A stretch of DNA of 60,665 nucleotides from Oscillospiraceae bacterium (GCA_031270395.1 JAISXU010000090.1:1-60665), one strand, 5' to 3'; positions 9,810 through 19,974 are shown, counted from the first letter of the stretch. Notes: a model not told the origin generated them from the letters alone. Made by a program: numbers and translations.

Positions 9810-10424
9810 ATGCGGCGTGACCACGGCGGCGGAAAAAACCTGTATGTCGTACTGTCGAGAAGCGCGACGGCGCTCTCATGGATAATCCACACGGTAAGGG
9901 GCGACGAGTATACCCACGCGGCGCTTGCGCTCGACGAGAGGCTGGAGTACATGTTCAGCTTCGGGAGACGGCGCGCGTATAATCCCTTCATAGGGTGCTT
10001 CAAACGCGAGAACCTGAACGACGCCCTCTACAATACATACCCGGAGCTGCCCGGCGCTGTGATCAGGATAACCGTATCCGCCGCGCAGTACGAGTGCGTG
10101 ACGGATCTGATAGAGAGCTTTCTGCTGAACAGTCATCTGTACGGCTACAACTATCTCGGACTGGTGGGAAATCTGTGGGGACAGAGCCGGCCCGCGGCCG
10201 CGCGCTTTTTCTGCTCCGAATTTGTTTACCACGTTCTGCACGCGAGCGGGATATGCGATTTTGGCAAGCCGCGCGGACTCGTCCGCCCGCAGGACCTCAC
10301 GCGCGTAAAGGGCCGCGTCGTCTTCAAGGGCAATCTGAAGGAATACGACTCCCTGATAAAGCGCGAAATTCCCGCCGCCCTCAATATTGCCGCGCGCGCA
10401 GAATTTGTGAGGTGCCCAAAATGA
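9810..10424 (+). CDS. Permuted papain-like (NlpC/P60-like) fold hydrolase, putative
   Basis: YTHAALALDERLEYMFSFGRR early, FFCSEFVYHVL late: permuted His...Cys order typical of YiiX-like proteins. Confidence 0.55.
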   Translation: MRRDHGGGKNLYVVLSRSATALSWIIHTVRGDEYTHAALALDERLEYMFSFGRRRAYNPFIGCFKRENLNDALYNTYPELPGAVIRITVSAAQYECVTDLIESFLLNSHLYGYNYLGLVGNLWGQSRPAAARFFCSEFVYHVLHASGICDFGKPRGLVRPQDLTRVKGRVVFKGNLKEYDSLIKREIPAALNIAARAEFVRCPK

Positions 10425-12028
10425 GAAAAACCGCCGTATACATCCTACTTGCCGCCGTTATCCTGTCGGCCGCCGCGACGCCCGCGTCGGCCGCGCCCGG
10501 GAGCCTGTCGAATTTCACAAAATCCGGCGAGTACGTCTCCGGGCAGTTTTCCGACGTGTCGCCGGGTGCGTGGTATGAGCCGAACGTAGGTCTTGGATAT
10601 GAGCTGGGACTGATAAACGGCAAGACGGAGACGCTGTTCGATCCCGACGGCTTCATCACGCTCGCGGAGACGGTAAAGCTCGCCGCATCGCTGCATGGCA
10701 TATACCACACGGGACGGTCGGAGCTCCAAAACGGGACGGACGCGTGGTATTCGACGTATGTCGCCTACGCCCTCGAAAACGGCGTTCTGGAGTACGAGTA
10801 TAAGGATTATACGGCCGCCGCGCTGCGCAGCGATTTCGCGGCGATACTCGCCGGAGCGCTTCCCGCGGAGGCGCTGACGCCTGTCAACTACGTTCCCGAC
10901 GGCGTCATACCCGACGTGGACGTCGCCTACACCTATGGCCCGTCCGTATACGCGCTCTACAGGGCGGGCGTGCTCACGGGCAGCGACAGCGGGGCATTTC
11001 TGCCGAACGCCAAAATCAAACGCTCCGAGTCCGCCGCCATCATAACGCGCATGGCCGACCCGTCGCTGCGCGTGACGTCCTCACAGACCGTCCGGCAGCT
11101 CACGGCGGAGGAGATAGCGGAAAAATGCGGCCCCGCCGTCTTTTACATAGAGGTATACAATGCCGCCGGAACGCTGAAGGGCACGGGCAGCGGCTTCTTT
11201 ATAAGCTCATCCGGCATGGCCATTACCAACTACCACGTCGTCGAGAACGCGCGTTCCGCCGTGATCACAACGTCGGACGGGAGCGAATACGACGTCGCGG
11301 GCATATACGATATTGACGCGGAAAACGACCTTGCGCTTCTGCAAATCGACGGCGAGGATTTCGACTTCCTCAGTATCGGCGATTCGGACTCCCTGCGCAA
11401 CGGCGCGCAGATTTACGCGATAGGCAGTCCTCTCGGTCTGCAAAATACCATATCGCCCGGCATTATCTCAAATGTCTCACGCGTGATAAACGAGATGCAG
11501 TTCATACAGATAACGGCCCCGCTGTCTCCCGGGAGCAGCGGCGGCGCGCTCATCGACGTCTACGGGAATGTGATCGGCGTCACCGCGGGCACGCTGGACA
11601 ACGGGCAGGGTCTCAATCTTGCGGTGCCCGTCAAGCTTGCGGACGGTCTCAGCCGCGAGCGGTACTCCGACATGGGGTACTTTGTCCAGGAGGTGTCGGA
11701 ATTTTATGAAAATTACGGAAATGTACCGGATTTCGGCTACCACTTCGGCGTCGAGCGGGACTATGAGGAAATCGACGAGGACGCCGAAAGCGCCGAGTAT
11801 TGGTACGACACGTCCGAATTGCCCGGCGGCGGCGTCGCGGCAGTCCTCGAATACGGCTCGCTGCTGCGGCAAAACGGGTTCAGACTTGTGCGCGCGCTCA
11901 GTGAATCGTCGGACGGCCTGAGGTATTCCGGCGCGCACTACTTCAACTACGGCGCGGGGATCGACGTGTACTGCGGCATCATCACGGCGGATGATCTGGA
12001 ATGTGTGATCATCGAGATATATTCGTAA
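10421..12028 (+). CDS. Secreted trypsin-like (HtrA/DegP-type) serine protease with N-terminal SLH-like repeats
   Basis: Signal peptide MRKTAVYILLAAVILSAAATPASA; triad regions TNYHVVENA, DAENDLALLQID, SPGSSGGALID; SLH-like repeats. Start at 10421, not the upstream extension. Confidence 0.88.
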   Translation: MRKTAVYILLAAVILSAAATPASAAPGSLSNFTKSGEYVSGQFSDVSPGAWYEPNVGLGYELGLINGKTETLFDPDGFITLAETVKLAASLHGIYHTGRSELQNGTDAWYSTYVAYALENGVLEYEYKDYTAAALRSDFAAILAGALPAEALTPVNYVPDGVIPDVDVAYTYGPSVYALYRAGVLTGSDSGAFLPNAKIKRSESAAIITRMADPSLRVTSSQTVRQLTAEEIAEKCGPAVFYIEVYNAAGTLKGTGSGFFISSSGMAITNYHVVENARSAVITTSDGSEYDVAGIYDIDAENDLALLQIDGEDFDFLSIGDSDSLRNGAQIYAIGSPLGLQNTISPGIISNVSRVINEMQFIQITAPLSPGSSGGALIDVYGNVIGVTAGTLDNGQGLNLAVPVKLADGLSRERYSDMGYFVQEVSEFYENYGNVPDFGYHFGVERDYEEIDEDAESAEYWYDTSELPGGGVAAVLEYGSLLRQNGFRLVRALSESSDGLRYSGAHYFNYGAGIDVYCGIITADDLECVIIEIYS

Positions 12029-12036
12029 TCAAATCC

Positions 12037-12657
12037 TCAGTCGCGACCGCCCGGGAATCGCCCGGACGTCCCCCCGGTCTTCTCACAGCAAAACACAAAG
12101 CAGCCTTTTTTCCTGTACAGCGTCGCGCAGTTGCCGAAAACGTCGGCGAGCTTATCGCGCGTGCTCTCCGCGCCATGCTTTTTGAGCGTCACGACGAACA
12201 GTCTCCCCCCTTCGCCAAGACGCGGCAGGGAATCCTCGTACATGCCGTACGTCGCCGCCTTGCCCGCGTGAATCGGAGGGTTTATCACTATCGTGTCAAA
12301 GCGGCCGGTTACAGCGTCAAAGCGGTTTGACACAACTACGTCGGAGACGACGCCATTCGCCTCGCTGTTGAGCGCGGCAAAGCGCGCCGCCCTCGGGTTG
12401 ACGTCGGCGAGAGTCAGCCTGAGCGCGTAGGTTTTTGCCAGCACAATCCCGATGCATCCGTAACCGCAGCCCATATCGAGCAGCGAACCCGACAGCGCGG
12501 GCACGGTTTTGATCAGTATCTCTGACGCGGGATCCACCCTGTTCTTTGAAAAAACTCCGGCGCCCGTCATAAATGAATAATCGACGCCCGCGAAATGGTA
12601 TGTCAGCTTATTTATTTCTTTTTTCAGCGAGTCGTCGTCCGTGAAATAATGTCCCAT
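12037..12657 (-). CDS. Class I SAM-dependent methyltransferase, RsmC/small-MTase type
   Basis: LLDMGCGYGCIGIVLAK and TIVINPPIHAGK (NPPxH motif). Confidence 0.88.
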   Translation of the reverse strand: MGHYFTDDDSLKKEINKLTYHFAGVDYSFMTGAGVFSKNRVDPASEILIKTVPALSGSLLDMGCGYGCIGIVLAKTYALRLTLADVNPRAARFAALNSEANGVVSDVVVSNRFDAVTGRFDTIVINPPIHAGKAATYGMYEDSLPRLGEGGRLFVVTLKKHGAESTRDKLADVFGNCATLYRKKGCFVFCCEKTGGTSGRFPGGRD

Positions 12658-12723
12658 TCCCTCCGCCCTTCCCTCTCCGCGCGCGGAGAGCAGAGACCGC
12701 GCGTTTCAACGCGCATACGCCGC

Positions 12724-13431
12724 TCAGTACGGAAATCCGCCGTCCGCACCTATTATCTGTCCGGTGATGAAGCGCGCGCCGTCGGAGGCGAGAAACCGGA
12801 CAAGCTCCGCCACGTCGCCGGGAGCGCCTATCGCTCCGAGCGGCGTGGCGTCGCGCAGCGCGGCGAGCTCCGCGTCCGTCAGTCCCGCGTTCATCGCAGT
12901 ATCGATCACTCCGGGCGCCACGCAGTTTACGCGCACGCCCGACGGCCCCAGCTCCTTCGCGAGCGATTTAGTCAAGCCGATAACGGCCGCCTTCGACGCC
13001 GAGTACACGGCCTCGCACGACGCGCCGAGCACTCCCCACACCGACGACACGATTATTATGCAACCCGATTTTTGGTGCGTCATGTACGGGATCGCGGCGC
13101 GGCAGCAGCGCACGGTTCCACCTATGTTGACGTCTATGATATCCAGCCACTCGCTCTCGCTCAGGTCTGTCAGAAGGCCGGCCTTGGCTATGCCGGCACA
13201 GCACACGAGCACGTCGACGCCTCCGGTCTCCGCAAACATCCGCTCCACCGCGTCCGTGTCCCGCACGTCCGCACGCGCCGCCGGGCGCCCAAGCTCGCGA
13301 GCGAGCGCCTCGGCCTCCGCGCGGCTCTTATTGTAATTGACAACGACATCGTACCCGTCCCCGCGCAGCGCCCTCGCGCACGCCGCGCCGATCCCCCGCG
13401 CCCCGCCCGTCACAAGCGCACTTTTACTCAA
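12724..13431 (-). CDS. Short-chain dehydrogenase/reductase (FabG-like)
   Basis: TGGARGIGAACAR, YSASKAAVIGLTKSLAKE. Confidence 0.88.
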   Translation of the reverse strand: MSKSALVTGGARGIGAACARALRGDGYDVVVNYNKSRAEAEALARELGRPAARADVRDTDAVERMFAETGGVDVLVCCAGIAKAGLLTDLSESEWLDIIDVNIGGTVRCCRAAIPYMTHQKSGCIIIVSSVWGVLGASCEAVYSASKAAVIGLTKSLAKELGPSGVRVNCVAPGVIDTAMNAGLTDAELAALRDATPLGAIGAPGDVAELVRFLASDGARFITGQIIGADGGFPY

Positions 13432-13557
13432 AATGTCCTCCCGATGTTTACAACGGCGTTTTCGTGTGATAATATATATCGTAAATTGCCTTACAATTTA
13501 TGATATATATTATAGAGGTCTGCACACGGATTTGCAACGATAGGATAACAAAACATT

Positions 13558-14952
13558 ATGAAAAAAGACATGACTCGCGGCAGCGAGTGGAAGCTCGTCC
13601 TGATGTTCACCCTGCCTATCATGGCCGGAAGCCTCCTGCAGCAGTTGTACAACACGGTGGACGGTGTAGTGGTCGGCAGATTTGTCGAGGACGGCAAGCT
13701 CGCGTTTGCCGGGGTCGGAATTTGCGCCGCGCTCACATTCCTGTTTCTGGCGTTTGCGATGGGCATATCCGTGGGCGTGGGCGTCGTGGTGTCGCAGTAT
13801 TTCGGGGCGAAGAAGAACGACGAGCTCGCCATCGCCGTGGACACGGCGCTCATCATGCTCGGGGCGCTCGGCATAGCCGTGTCGGTCATCGGGTACGCGG
13901 TGTCGCCGCTCCTGATAGATAAGGTGCTCACCGTACCGCCGACGGAGGGCGGCGCCGCCATACGGGAATACGCGCTCACGTATATACGCGTATACTGTCT
14001 CGGTCTCGTTTTTCAATTCATATACAACTGCATCTCGTTCACGCTGCGCGGCGTGGGCGACTCGAAAGCCACGCTGCTGTTTCTGCTTGTCACGGCGAGC
14101 CTGAACGTCGCGCTCGATCTGCTGTTTGTCGTCGCGTTTCACTGGGATGTGGCGGGAGTAGCGTGGGCGACGTTCATCTCGCAGGCGGTGTGCATGGTCA
14201 TATCGTATATTTACCTGAGACGGCGGTTCCCGTTTATCGCGGGGGGGCGCCACTTCGACGGCAAGCTGTGCCGCACGATCCTGAGGATCGGCGTTCCGAC
14301 GGCGGTTCAGCAGAGCATAGTGTCGTTTGGCAATATAGCCATGCAGCGCCTCGTCAACGGCTTCGGTGAGGACAGCATGGCGGCGTTCTCCGCCGGCATA
14401 AGAATAAACAACTTCATGTTCGTGCCGATAACCGGCTTCCAGTCCGGACTGGCCAATTTCACCGGGCAGAACATCGGGGCGAACAGATTAGACCGCGTAA
14501 AGCGCGGCTACCGCCACACGCTGCTTATGACCGTGTCGGTGTCGCTCGCCGTCTGCGCCCTCCTGTTCTTTTTCGCGAGACCGATAGTGTCGTTTTTCGG
14601 GCTGACGGGTAAACCGCTCGATCTCGGAGTGGAGCAGGTGCGGTTCGTCGCGCCATGCTTTATCATCTTCGCCGTGTATATGACGCTCGGGGGAGTGCTT
14701 CAGGGCGCGGGCGACACGGTGCTCCAGTCGGCGGCGACGCTGACGGCGCTCGCCGTGCGTGTCGTGGTGGGCTATGTCGGCGTGGCGGTGGGCTTTCTCG
14801 GCTACAGCGCGGCGTGGATAACGCTGCCCATCGGGTGGGTGTTTGCGCTCGTGATCACCAACATCCGCTATTACACCGGCGGATGGAAGAAAAAGGCCGT
14901 CGTCGGCCCGGCGCGCGGGGCGCCGCCGGACGCCGGAGAGGGGGCGGACTGA
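13558..14952 (+). CDS. MATE family efflux transporter
   Basis: PIMAGSLLQQLYNTVDGVVVGRFV N terminus; 12-TM pattern. Confidence 0.92.
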   Translation: MKKDMTRGSEWKLVLMFTLPIMAGSLLQQLYNTVDGVVVGRFVEDGKLAFAGVGICAALTFLFLAFAMGISVGVGVVVSQYFGAKKNDELAIAVDTALIMLGALGIAVSVIGYAVSPLLIDKVLTVPPTEGGAAIREYALTYIRVYCLGLVFQFIYNCISFTLRGVGDSKATLLFLLVTASLNVALDLLFVVAFHWDVAGVAWATFISQAVCMVISYIYLRRRFPFIAGGRHFDGKLCRTILRIGVPTAVQQSIVSFGNIAMQRLVNGFGEDSMAAFSAGIRINNFMFVPITGFQSGLANFTGQNIGANRLDRVKRGYRHTLLMTVSVSLAVCALLFFFARPIVSFFGLTGKPLDLGVEQVRFVAPCFIIFAVYMTLGGVLQGAGDTVLQSAATLTALAVRVVVGYVGVAVGFLGYSAAWITLPIGWVFALVITNIRYYTGGWKKKAVVGPARGAPPDAGEGAD

Positions 14953-14955
14953 CGT

Positions 14956-15588
14956 ATGCATCATAACCGCCACGGTTTTTTCGCGCTCGTCTCGCGCATG
15001 AAAAATATCGACAGATGGGCGCTCATGCGCAACAGCAGCCGCGAGAACGTGCAGGAACACTCCCACATGGTCGCGGTGATAGCGCACGCGCTCGCCGTCA
15101 TAAGGCGCGACGTATTCGGCGAGCCGTCCGACCCCGGCGCTGCGGCGGCGGCCGCACTCTTTCACGACGCCTCCGAGATAATAACGGGCGATATGCCGAC
15201 TCCCGTAAAATACCACAGCGAGACGATTAAAGCGGCGTACGGCGGAGTCGAGGCGGAGGCGCGCGCCCGGCTGCTCGGCGCATTGCCGGACGCTCTGCGC
15301 CCGGCCTACGAGGATGTGCTGACATGCGGCGGCGCGGCGGCTCTCGTAAAGGCGGCGGACAAGATCGCCGCTTACATAAAGTGCGTCGAGGAGCTCAACG
15401 CGGGAAACGGCGAGTTTCGCAGCGCGGCGGCGCAGACCCGCGAAAAAATTTCAGCTCTCGGCATGCCCGAGGCCGACTATTTTATGGAGCACTTCATACC
15501 CGCCTTCTCGCTGACGCTCGACGAAATTCTCGCCTTCGGCGGAACCGACGCCGGGAGCGGGCCGGGCGAACAAATTCCGGGGGTTTGA
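14956..15588 (+). CDS. HD-domain phosphohydrolase, YfbR-like (5'-deoxynucleotidase)
   Basis: RENVQEHSHMVAVIAH, ALFHDASEIITGDMPTPVKYH. Confidence 0.85.
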   Translation: MHHNRHGFFALVSRMKNIDRWALMRNSSRENVQEHSHMVAVIAHALAVIRRDVFGEPSDPGAAAAAALFHDASEIITGDMPTPVKYHSETIKAAYGGVEAEARARLLGALPDALRPAYEDVLTCGGAAALVKAADKIAAYIKCVEELNAGNGEFRSAAAQTREKISALGMPEADYFMEHFIPAFSLTLDEILAFGGTDAGSGPGEQIPGV

Positions 15589-15589
15589 T

Positions 15590-15859
15590 ATGAGAGCGAT
15601 AGTCACCGTAATAGGAAAGGATCGCGTCGGGATAATCGCGGAGGTGTCCGGACTGCTGGCGCGCTCCGGAGTCAATATTCTCGACATAACACAGACCGTG
15701 ATGCGCGAGTATTTCACCATGATAATGCTCGTCGATGCGTCGGGCTGCGTAAAGGCGTTCGACGAGCTGGCGCGCGAGCTCAGGGAGAGCGGCGAGGACA
15801 TGGCGCTCTCCGTCCGCATCCAGCGCGAGGACATCTTCGAGGCGATGCACAGAATATAG
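15590..15859 (+). CDS. ACT domain protein (UPF0237-like)
   Basis: MRAIVTVIGKDRVGIIAEVSGLLARSGVNILDITQTVM. Confidence 0.9.
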   Translation: MRAIVTVIGKDRVGIIAEVSGLLARSGVNILDITQTVMREYFTMIMLVDASGCVKAFDELARELRESGEDMALSVRIQREDIFEAMHRI

Positions 15860-15872
15860 GGCGCGCCCCCGT

Positions 15873-16787
15873 TCAGAACGGCCGCGCCGCGCCCGGGCGG
15901 ACGCAGAAGCCCCGGGCGTCCCCTCCGGATTTTGCCTTTCGGAAGGATAATACCGACGAGCAGACTGCGGCGGTACCGAGGCACAGTATGTTTCTTATGA
16001 CGGGCGTCCACGCCGTCTCGTCCGTCAGCTCAAAGGCCGCGCCCGCGAGATTGGCCGAGTGCGTGAGCGTCACGCGCATGAGCTCCGTCTGCTCGGCGTC
16101 CGGCTTTCCTCCCGCATCTATCCCAAAGCGCGCCGCCACCGGATTAAAGCCTCCGCGCGCGGTATCCTCCTCCAGATCGTCGCAGGCGTCCGCGAGATAT
16201 ATCCAGCGCCCCGTGTGGTACAGTATCTGCTCCAGAACGCGCTTGCGGTCCCCCGAGGCCCGCTCCGCCGCCGCACTCAATATACGCGCGAACTTGTCCG
16301 CCGCCGCGTCGAATGAAACCGGCGCGGCGGCGGACTCTATGCGTCCCAGCTCGTCCAGAGCGGAACGCGTCTCCGTATCGAACCACGCGTGGCGGCCCGA
16401 CGCCTTTTTGTACGCGCCCCTCAAAAGCACGAGCGCCGCCCGCGCCGCGAGCCGCCTGAAAAACGTCTCGTCACGCGCGGTGTCGCGCAATTTCCAATAC
16501 GCGAGTATGACGCTGTACCCGGCGCACCGCTCCAGCGTCTCGTTTGCGCGGCAGCAGCGCTTTTTGACGAACGGGCCGGCGTAGCACCGCCTGAACTCAT
16601 ATTCGGGCGCCCCGCCGTCCTCCCACAGCAGCATGGCCAGAAATACGAAGTCGTAATTCAATATAAAACGGGCGGCGGCGCCATACTGTCCGCCGAGAGC
16701 GTGACACAGTCCGCAGTAGCAGGCTCTGAACGCCTCAAACTCCCGCACCTTCAATTCGCCCTTAACGGGCCTGATATATCCGAACAC
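15873..16787 (-). CDS. DUF5685 family protein
   Basis: MFGYIRPVKGELKVREFEAFRACYCGLCHALG. Confidence 0.75.
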   Translation of the reverse strand: MFGYIRPVKGELKVREFEAFRACYCGLCHALGGQYGAAARFILNYDFVFLAMLLWEDGGAPEYEFRRCYAGPFVKKRCCRANETLERCAGYSVILAYWKLRDTARDETFFRRLAARAALVLLRGAYKKASGRHAWFDTETRSALDELGRIESAAAPVSFDAAADKFARILSAAAERASGDRKRVLEQILYHTGRWIYLADACDDLEEDTARGGFNPVAARFGIDAGGKPDAEQTELMRVTLTHSANLAGAAFELTDETAWTPVIRNILCLGTAAVCSSVLSFRKAKSGGDARGFCVRPGAARPF

Positions 16788-16791
16788 GCCT

Positions 16792-18072
16792 CTACGTCCC
16801 GCCCGACTCCGGCTCCGGCTCCGTACTCTGCTCCGACAGGGTCACGGTCACCGTGTATTCGCCTATCGCGCCAATATCCTCGAAATCGCCGTCCACGTTC
16901 ACGCGCGCGGGGACGGTGTGCGTGCTCGGCGCGCTGCCGAGCTCGGACAGGTCGGCCACCACCATCACGTTCGACGACTGCAATCTCCCCACGTCGTACG
17001 GCTTCCCGCGTATTGTGACGTCAAGGCTCTGCGTGACGAGCTCTGCGGCGTATCCGTCCGGCACGTTCACGGTCTGTATATTCGCCGTCTGGAGTCTGAG
17101 CGTCTCGAGTCCCGTTATTTTCACCGTAACCGTGGCGTCCGTCAGCCCGGTGAGGTTTTTAAGGCCGTTCGGTATGATTATGGGCAGCGTCTCGGTGAGC
17201 GACGCCCCAAAGCTCGTCAGATCGACGGTGCCAAGCAGTATGTAGTTTATCTGCATGTCGGCGGCGTCGCCGGAGAGCGTTATCGTCTCCGGCGTCACCG
17301 TGCATACGGTGTTGCTGTCGTCCGCGCCCGCTCCGGGCGCCAGATTTACCTTCAGCGGCACCTCGCGCACCATCTTTATGGGCACCGTCACCGCCACGGT
17401 CTGCGCGCTGAACGTGAGTCCCTCGGCGCCCAGCTCCACGCCCTCTCCGTCGAGCAGGGTAAACGGGAGCTCCTCCGTCACCGTCTTCGTAAGATTTTCG
17501 CGCCGCACGGTGACAAGCGCCCTACTTATCTCCGCCAGACGCGCCGACGGCCCGTAGACCGTTATCATATCCGGCAGAAATTCCATCGGATCCGCCTGAT
17601 ACCCCTCCGCGGCCACGCCGCCCGAGTACTCGCCGTATACCTGAAGGCTCTTCTCCGCGAGGTTCTCCACGACAAAGACGATATAGTCTGCGGATCGCTC
17701 GTCGACGGTAAAATCCTTTTCGCTCACGCCGTCGGGGTACACCTCCGTGTATTCGAGCATACTCCGGCCCACGCCCTTTATCTGCGACAGATCCACAGTC
17801 ACCTTCACGTTCGCGTTGTTGAGCTGCGCCACGGCGTTGCGGCGGCCCGTGAAGCCGAGGGAGACGGTCTCGCTGCTGACGGAGGTTATGACCAGATTTC
17901 TGTCCGAGACAAGCTCGGCGTTGAGGAACTCCACAGGTATACCGCCGACGAAATTCGACTCGTCGGGATTGACCTCAAACTCGACGTATATCCACAGCGC
18001 GACGGACGCGATAATCGAAAACGCGATATAAAACGTCCTGCTCGAAAAGAACCCCTTGATTTTTTTAAGCAT
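16792..18072 (-). CDS. cdaR: YbbR-like domain protein (CdaR)
   Basis: N-terminal TM, repeated YbbR-like beta domains, directly downstream of cdaA. Confidence 0.85.
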   Translation of the reverse strand: MLKKIKGFFSSRTFYIAFSIIASVALWIYVEFEVNPDESNFVGGIPVEFLNAELVSDRNLVITSVSSETVSLGFTGRRNAVAQLNNANVKVTVDLSQIKGVGRSMLEYTEVYPDGVSEKDFTVDERSADYIVFVVENLAEKSLQVYGEYSGGVAAEGYQADPMEFLPDMITVYGPSARLAEISRALVTVRRENLTKTVTEELPFTLLDGEGVELGAEGLTFSAQTVAVTVPIKMVREVPLKVNLAPGAGADDSNTVCTVTPETITLSGDAADMQINYILLGTVDLTSFGASLTETLPIIIPNGLKNLTGLTDATVTVKITGLETLRLQTANIQTVNVPDGYAAELVTQSLDVTIRGKPYDVGRLQSSNVMVVADLSELGSAPSTHTVPARVNVDGDFEDIGAIGEYTVTVTLSEQSTEPEPESGGT

Positions 18073-18920
18073 TACGTCCTCACCCTTTTCTTCTTCCGCC
18101 GCTTTTGTCCGCCCTGCTCCGGCTGCGTCAGTTCCTCCTCGAGCATCTTCTCCAGCACCGGCGCCGGGAGCTCTCTCCGGAGCTTTCCGTCAACCGCCAC
18201 CGATATGCCCCCCGTCTCCTCCGATACGACGACCGCCACGGCGTCCGAGCGCTCGCTTATACCGAGCGAGGCCCTGTGCCGCATGCCGAGCTCCCGCCCG
18301 ATTCCCGTGTTCTGCGACATGGGCAGCATACAGCCCGCCGCCGCCACGCGACCGTCGCGCACGATGACCGCCCCGTCGTGCAGCGGCGTCTTCGGGAAGA
18401 AAATGCTGCACAGCAGCTCGGGCGTCGGCAGGGAGTCGACGCGCGTGCCGGTGACGACGTAATCGGTGAGTCCGATGGAGCGCTCGAACACTATGAGCGC
18501 CCCCGTGCGCGTCCCCGACATATCGGAGCACGCCGCCACGGTCGCCTCAATACACGCGCGCGCGAGCTCAGTATTCACCCTGCGCTTCATCAGCCTGTTC
18601 AGGTTGCTGCTGCCCACCTGTTCCAAAAACTTCCGCAGCTCCGGCTGGAACAGCACGATGAGGATTATGATCCCCATCTTCATAGCCTGTCCTATAATGT
18701 AGCTTATTACGTTGAGATCAAGAAAGCCCGGCCCGGCCAGCCACGCGACGGCAATCAGCAGAATTATCCCGTTGATGACGCTCCCCGCGCTCGTCCTGCG
18801 CACCACCCGCAGTATGCGGTAGATCATGTACGCGACCACCGCGATGTCAAGAACGTCCCAAACGCTCACGAGCTTTACATTATTCCAAACTAATTGAGCC
18901 AGTTCCCTCGCGGCTTCCAT
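18072..18920 (-). CDS. cdaA: Diadenylate cyclase CdaA
   Basis: DAC motifs TPLHDGAVIVRDGRVAAAGCMLP and LGMRHRASLGISERSDAVAVVVSEE. Confidence 0.95.
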   Translation of the reverse strand: MEAARELAQLVWNNVKLVSVWDVLDIAVVAYMIYRILRVVRRTSAGSVINGIILLIAVAWLAGPGFLDLNVISYIIGQAMKMGIIILIVLFQPELRKFLEQVGSSNLNRLMKRRVNTELARACIEATVAACSDMSGTRTGALIVFERSIGLTDYVVTGTRVDSLPTPELLCSIFFPKTPLHDGAVIVRDGRVAAAGCMLPMSQNTGIGRELGMRHRASLGISERSDAVAVVVSEETGGISVAVDGKLRRELPAPVLEKMLEEELTQPEQGGQKRRKKKRVRT

Positions 18921-18986
18921 TTTGACAACATCCTTTTTATAATCTCGTCTTTTCGCACTTACCGTAAAATGGCGCGTCCGCCCTAC

Positions 18987-19841
18987 TCAGTCGAAATTAA
19001 ACATGTTCGAGTCCGACACCGCGCCGCGCCGCGCGTAATCGCCGCCGTTTCCGCCCGAGAAATGGATTATCGGACGCTCCATTTTCGGAATGATTATCGG
19101 GCTGTGGCGCACGCCGCGCGGTATGTACACAAGACAGCTTTTTGTGACGGTCACCGCCTCGTCGCCGATATAGAACTGCAGCTCGGCCCCCAGCTCCTCC
19201 GGCCTGTCCGGATTTGTGCCGATGAAGCCTATGAATTCGTCGAAATCGTGTCCGTGCGGCGCGGGGCCCGTATCGTTCGGCGTCATAAACCAGACCGTCT
19301 CCATGTAGGGCGCGCCCGGCAGCCGTACGCCGTCAAGATATAAGAGCAGATTCAAAAAACCCTCCGGCGCGTCGGGCAGCTTGCCAGACGGCGGTCTGTA
19401 GCCCGTCACCACGTTGGCGGCGTATGTCCCCGCCGGCGCGGACGCCTCCGCCGGAACCGCCTCGCCGGACGTATCGGAGTTCAGCAGACACGAGTACCGG
19501 AACACCGGCTTATCAACGCTCACCACCTCGAAGTCGCCGCTCGCCGCGCCGCCCGGCACAAACACGGCGCACGTCTCGGTGAGCGTGAGCACGTCGTTTT
19601 CTATCCTCAGCCTGATTTCGGCGTTCAGGCTTCCGGGGTTTTTGTCGTCCGATCCGACAAAGACCAGGAGCTCGTCCGACGCGCGTCTGACGAGTCCTTT
19701 GGCGCTCACAGGCTTTATATACCACCTCGCGTCCACGAGCATACACCCGGGATACACTCTCCCGTCCATTCTGACTATGGGCGTCTCGGCGCCCCGCGCT
19801 CCGCCGTCCTCCGCTATCGCGAAATATTTTGTTCCGTCCAT
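18987..19841 (-). CDS. Duplicated cupin-like (bicupin) protein of unknown function
   Basis: Two homologous halves (DELLVFVGSDDKNPGSLNAEIRLRI... / DEFIGFIGTNPDRPEELGAELQFYI...). Confidence 0.65.
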   Translation of the reverse strand: MDGTKYFAIAEDGGARGAETPIVRMDGRVYPGCMLVDARWYIKPVSAKGLVRRASDELLVFVGSDDKNPGSLNAEIRLRIENDVLTLTETCAVFVPGGAASGDFEVVSVDKPVFRYSCLLNSDTSGEAVPAEASAPAGTYAANVVTGYRPPSGKLPDAPEGFLNLLLYLDGVRLPGAPYMETVWFMTPNDTGPAPHGHDFDEFIGFIGTNPDRPEELGAELQFYIGDEAVTVTKSCLVYIPRGVRHSPIIIPKMERPIIHFSGGNGGDYARRGAVSDSNMFNFD

Positions 19842-19974
19842 GATCCGCCGCTCCCTCTCCCGTTTGATTGCCGCGCGTCCGACTCAAACGGTGCGCGGTG
19901 TTTGTGCTTCGATTTCCGCCTACCTTATATATTATCAGAATAAGCGCGCGCCCGCATAGCGGGCGCATGCGCGC

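Noticed and set aside
9995-10420. N-terminal extension of the SLH protease ORF
   Set aside because: Overlaps the 9810-10424 CDS in another frame; a clear signal peptide starts at 10421.
16918-18462. 514-aa plus-strand ORF across cdaR/cdaA
   Set aside because: Antisense to two confidently identified genes, Arg/His-rich, no recognizable domain.
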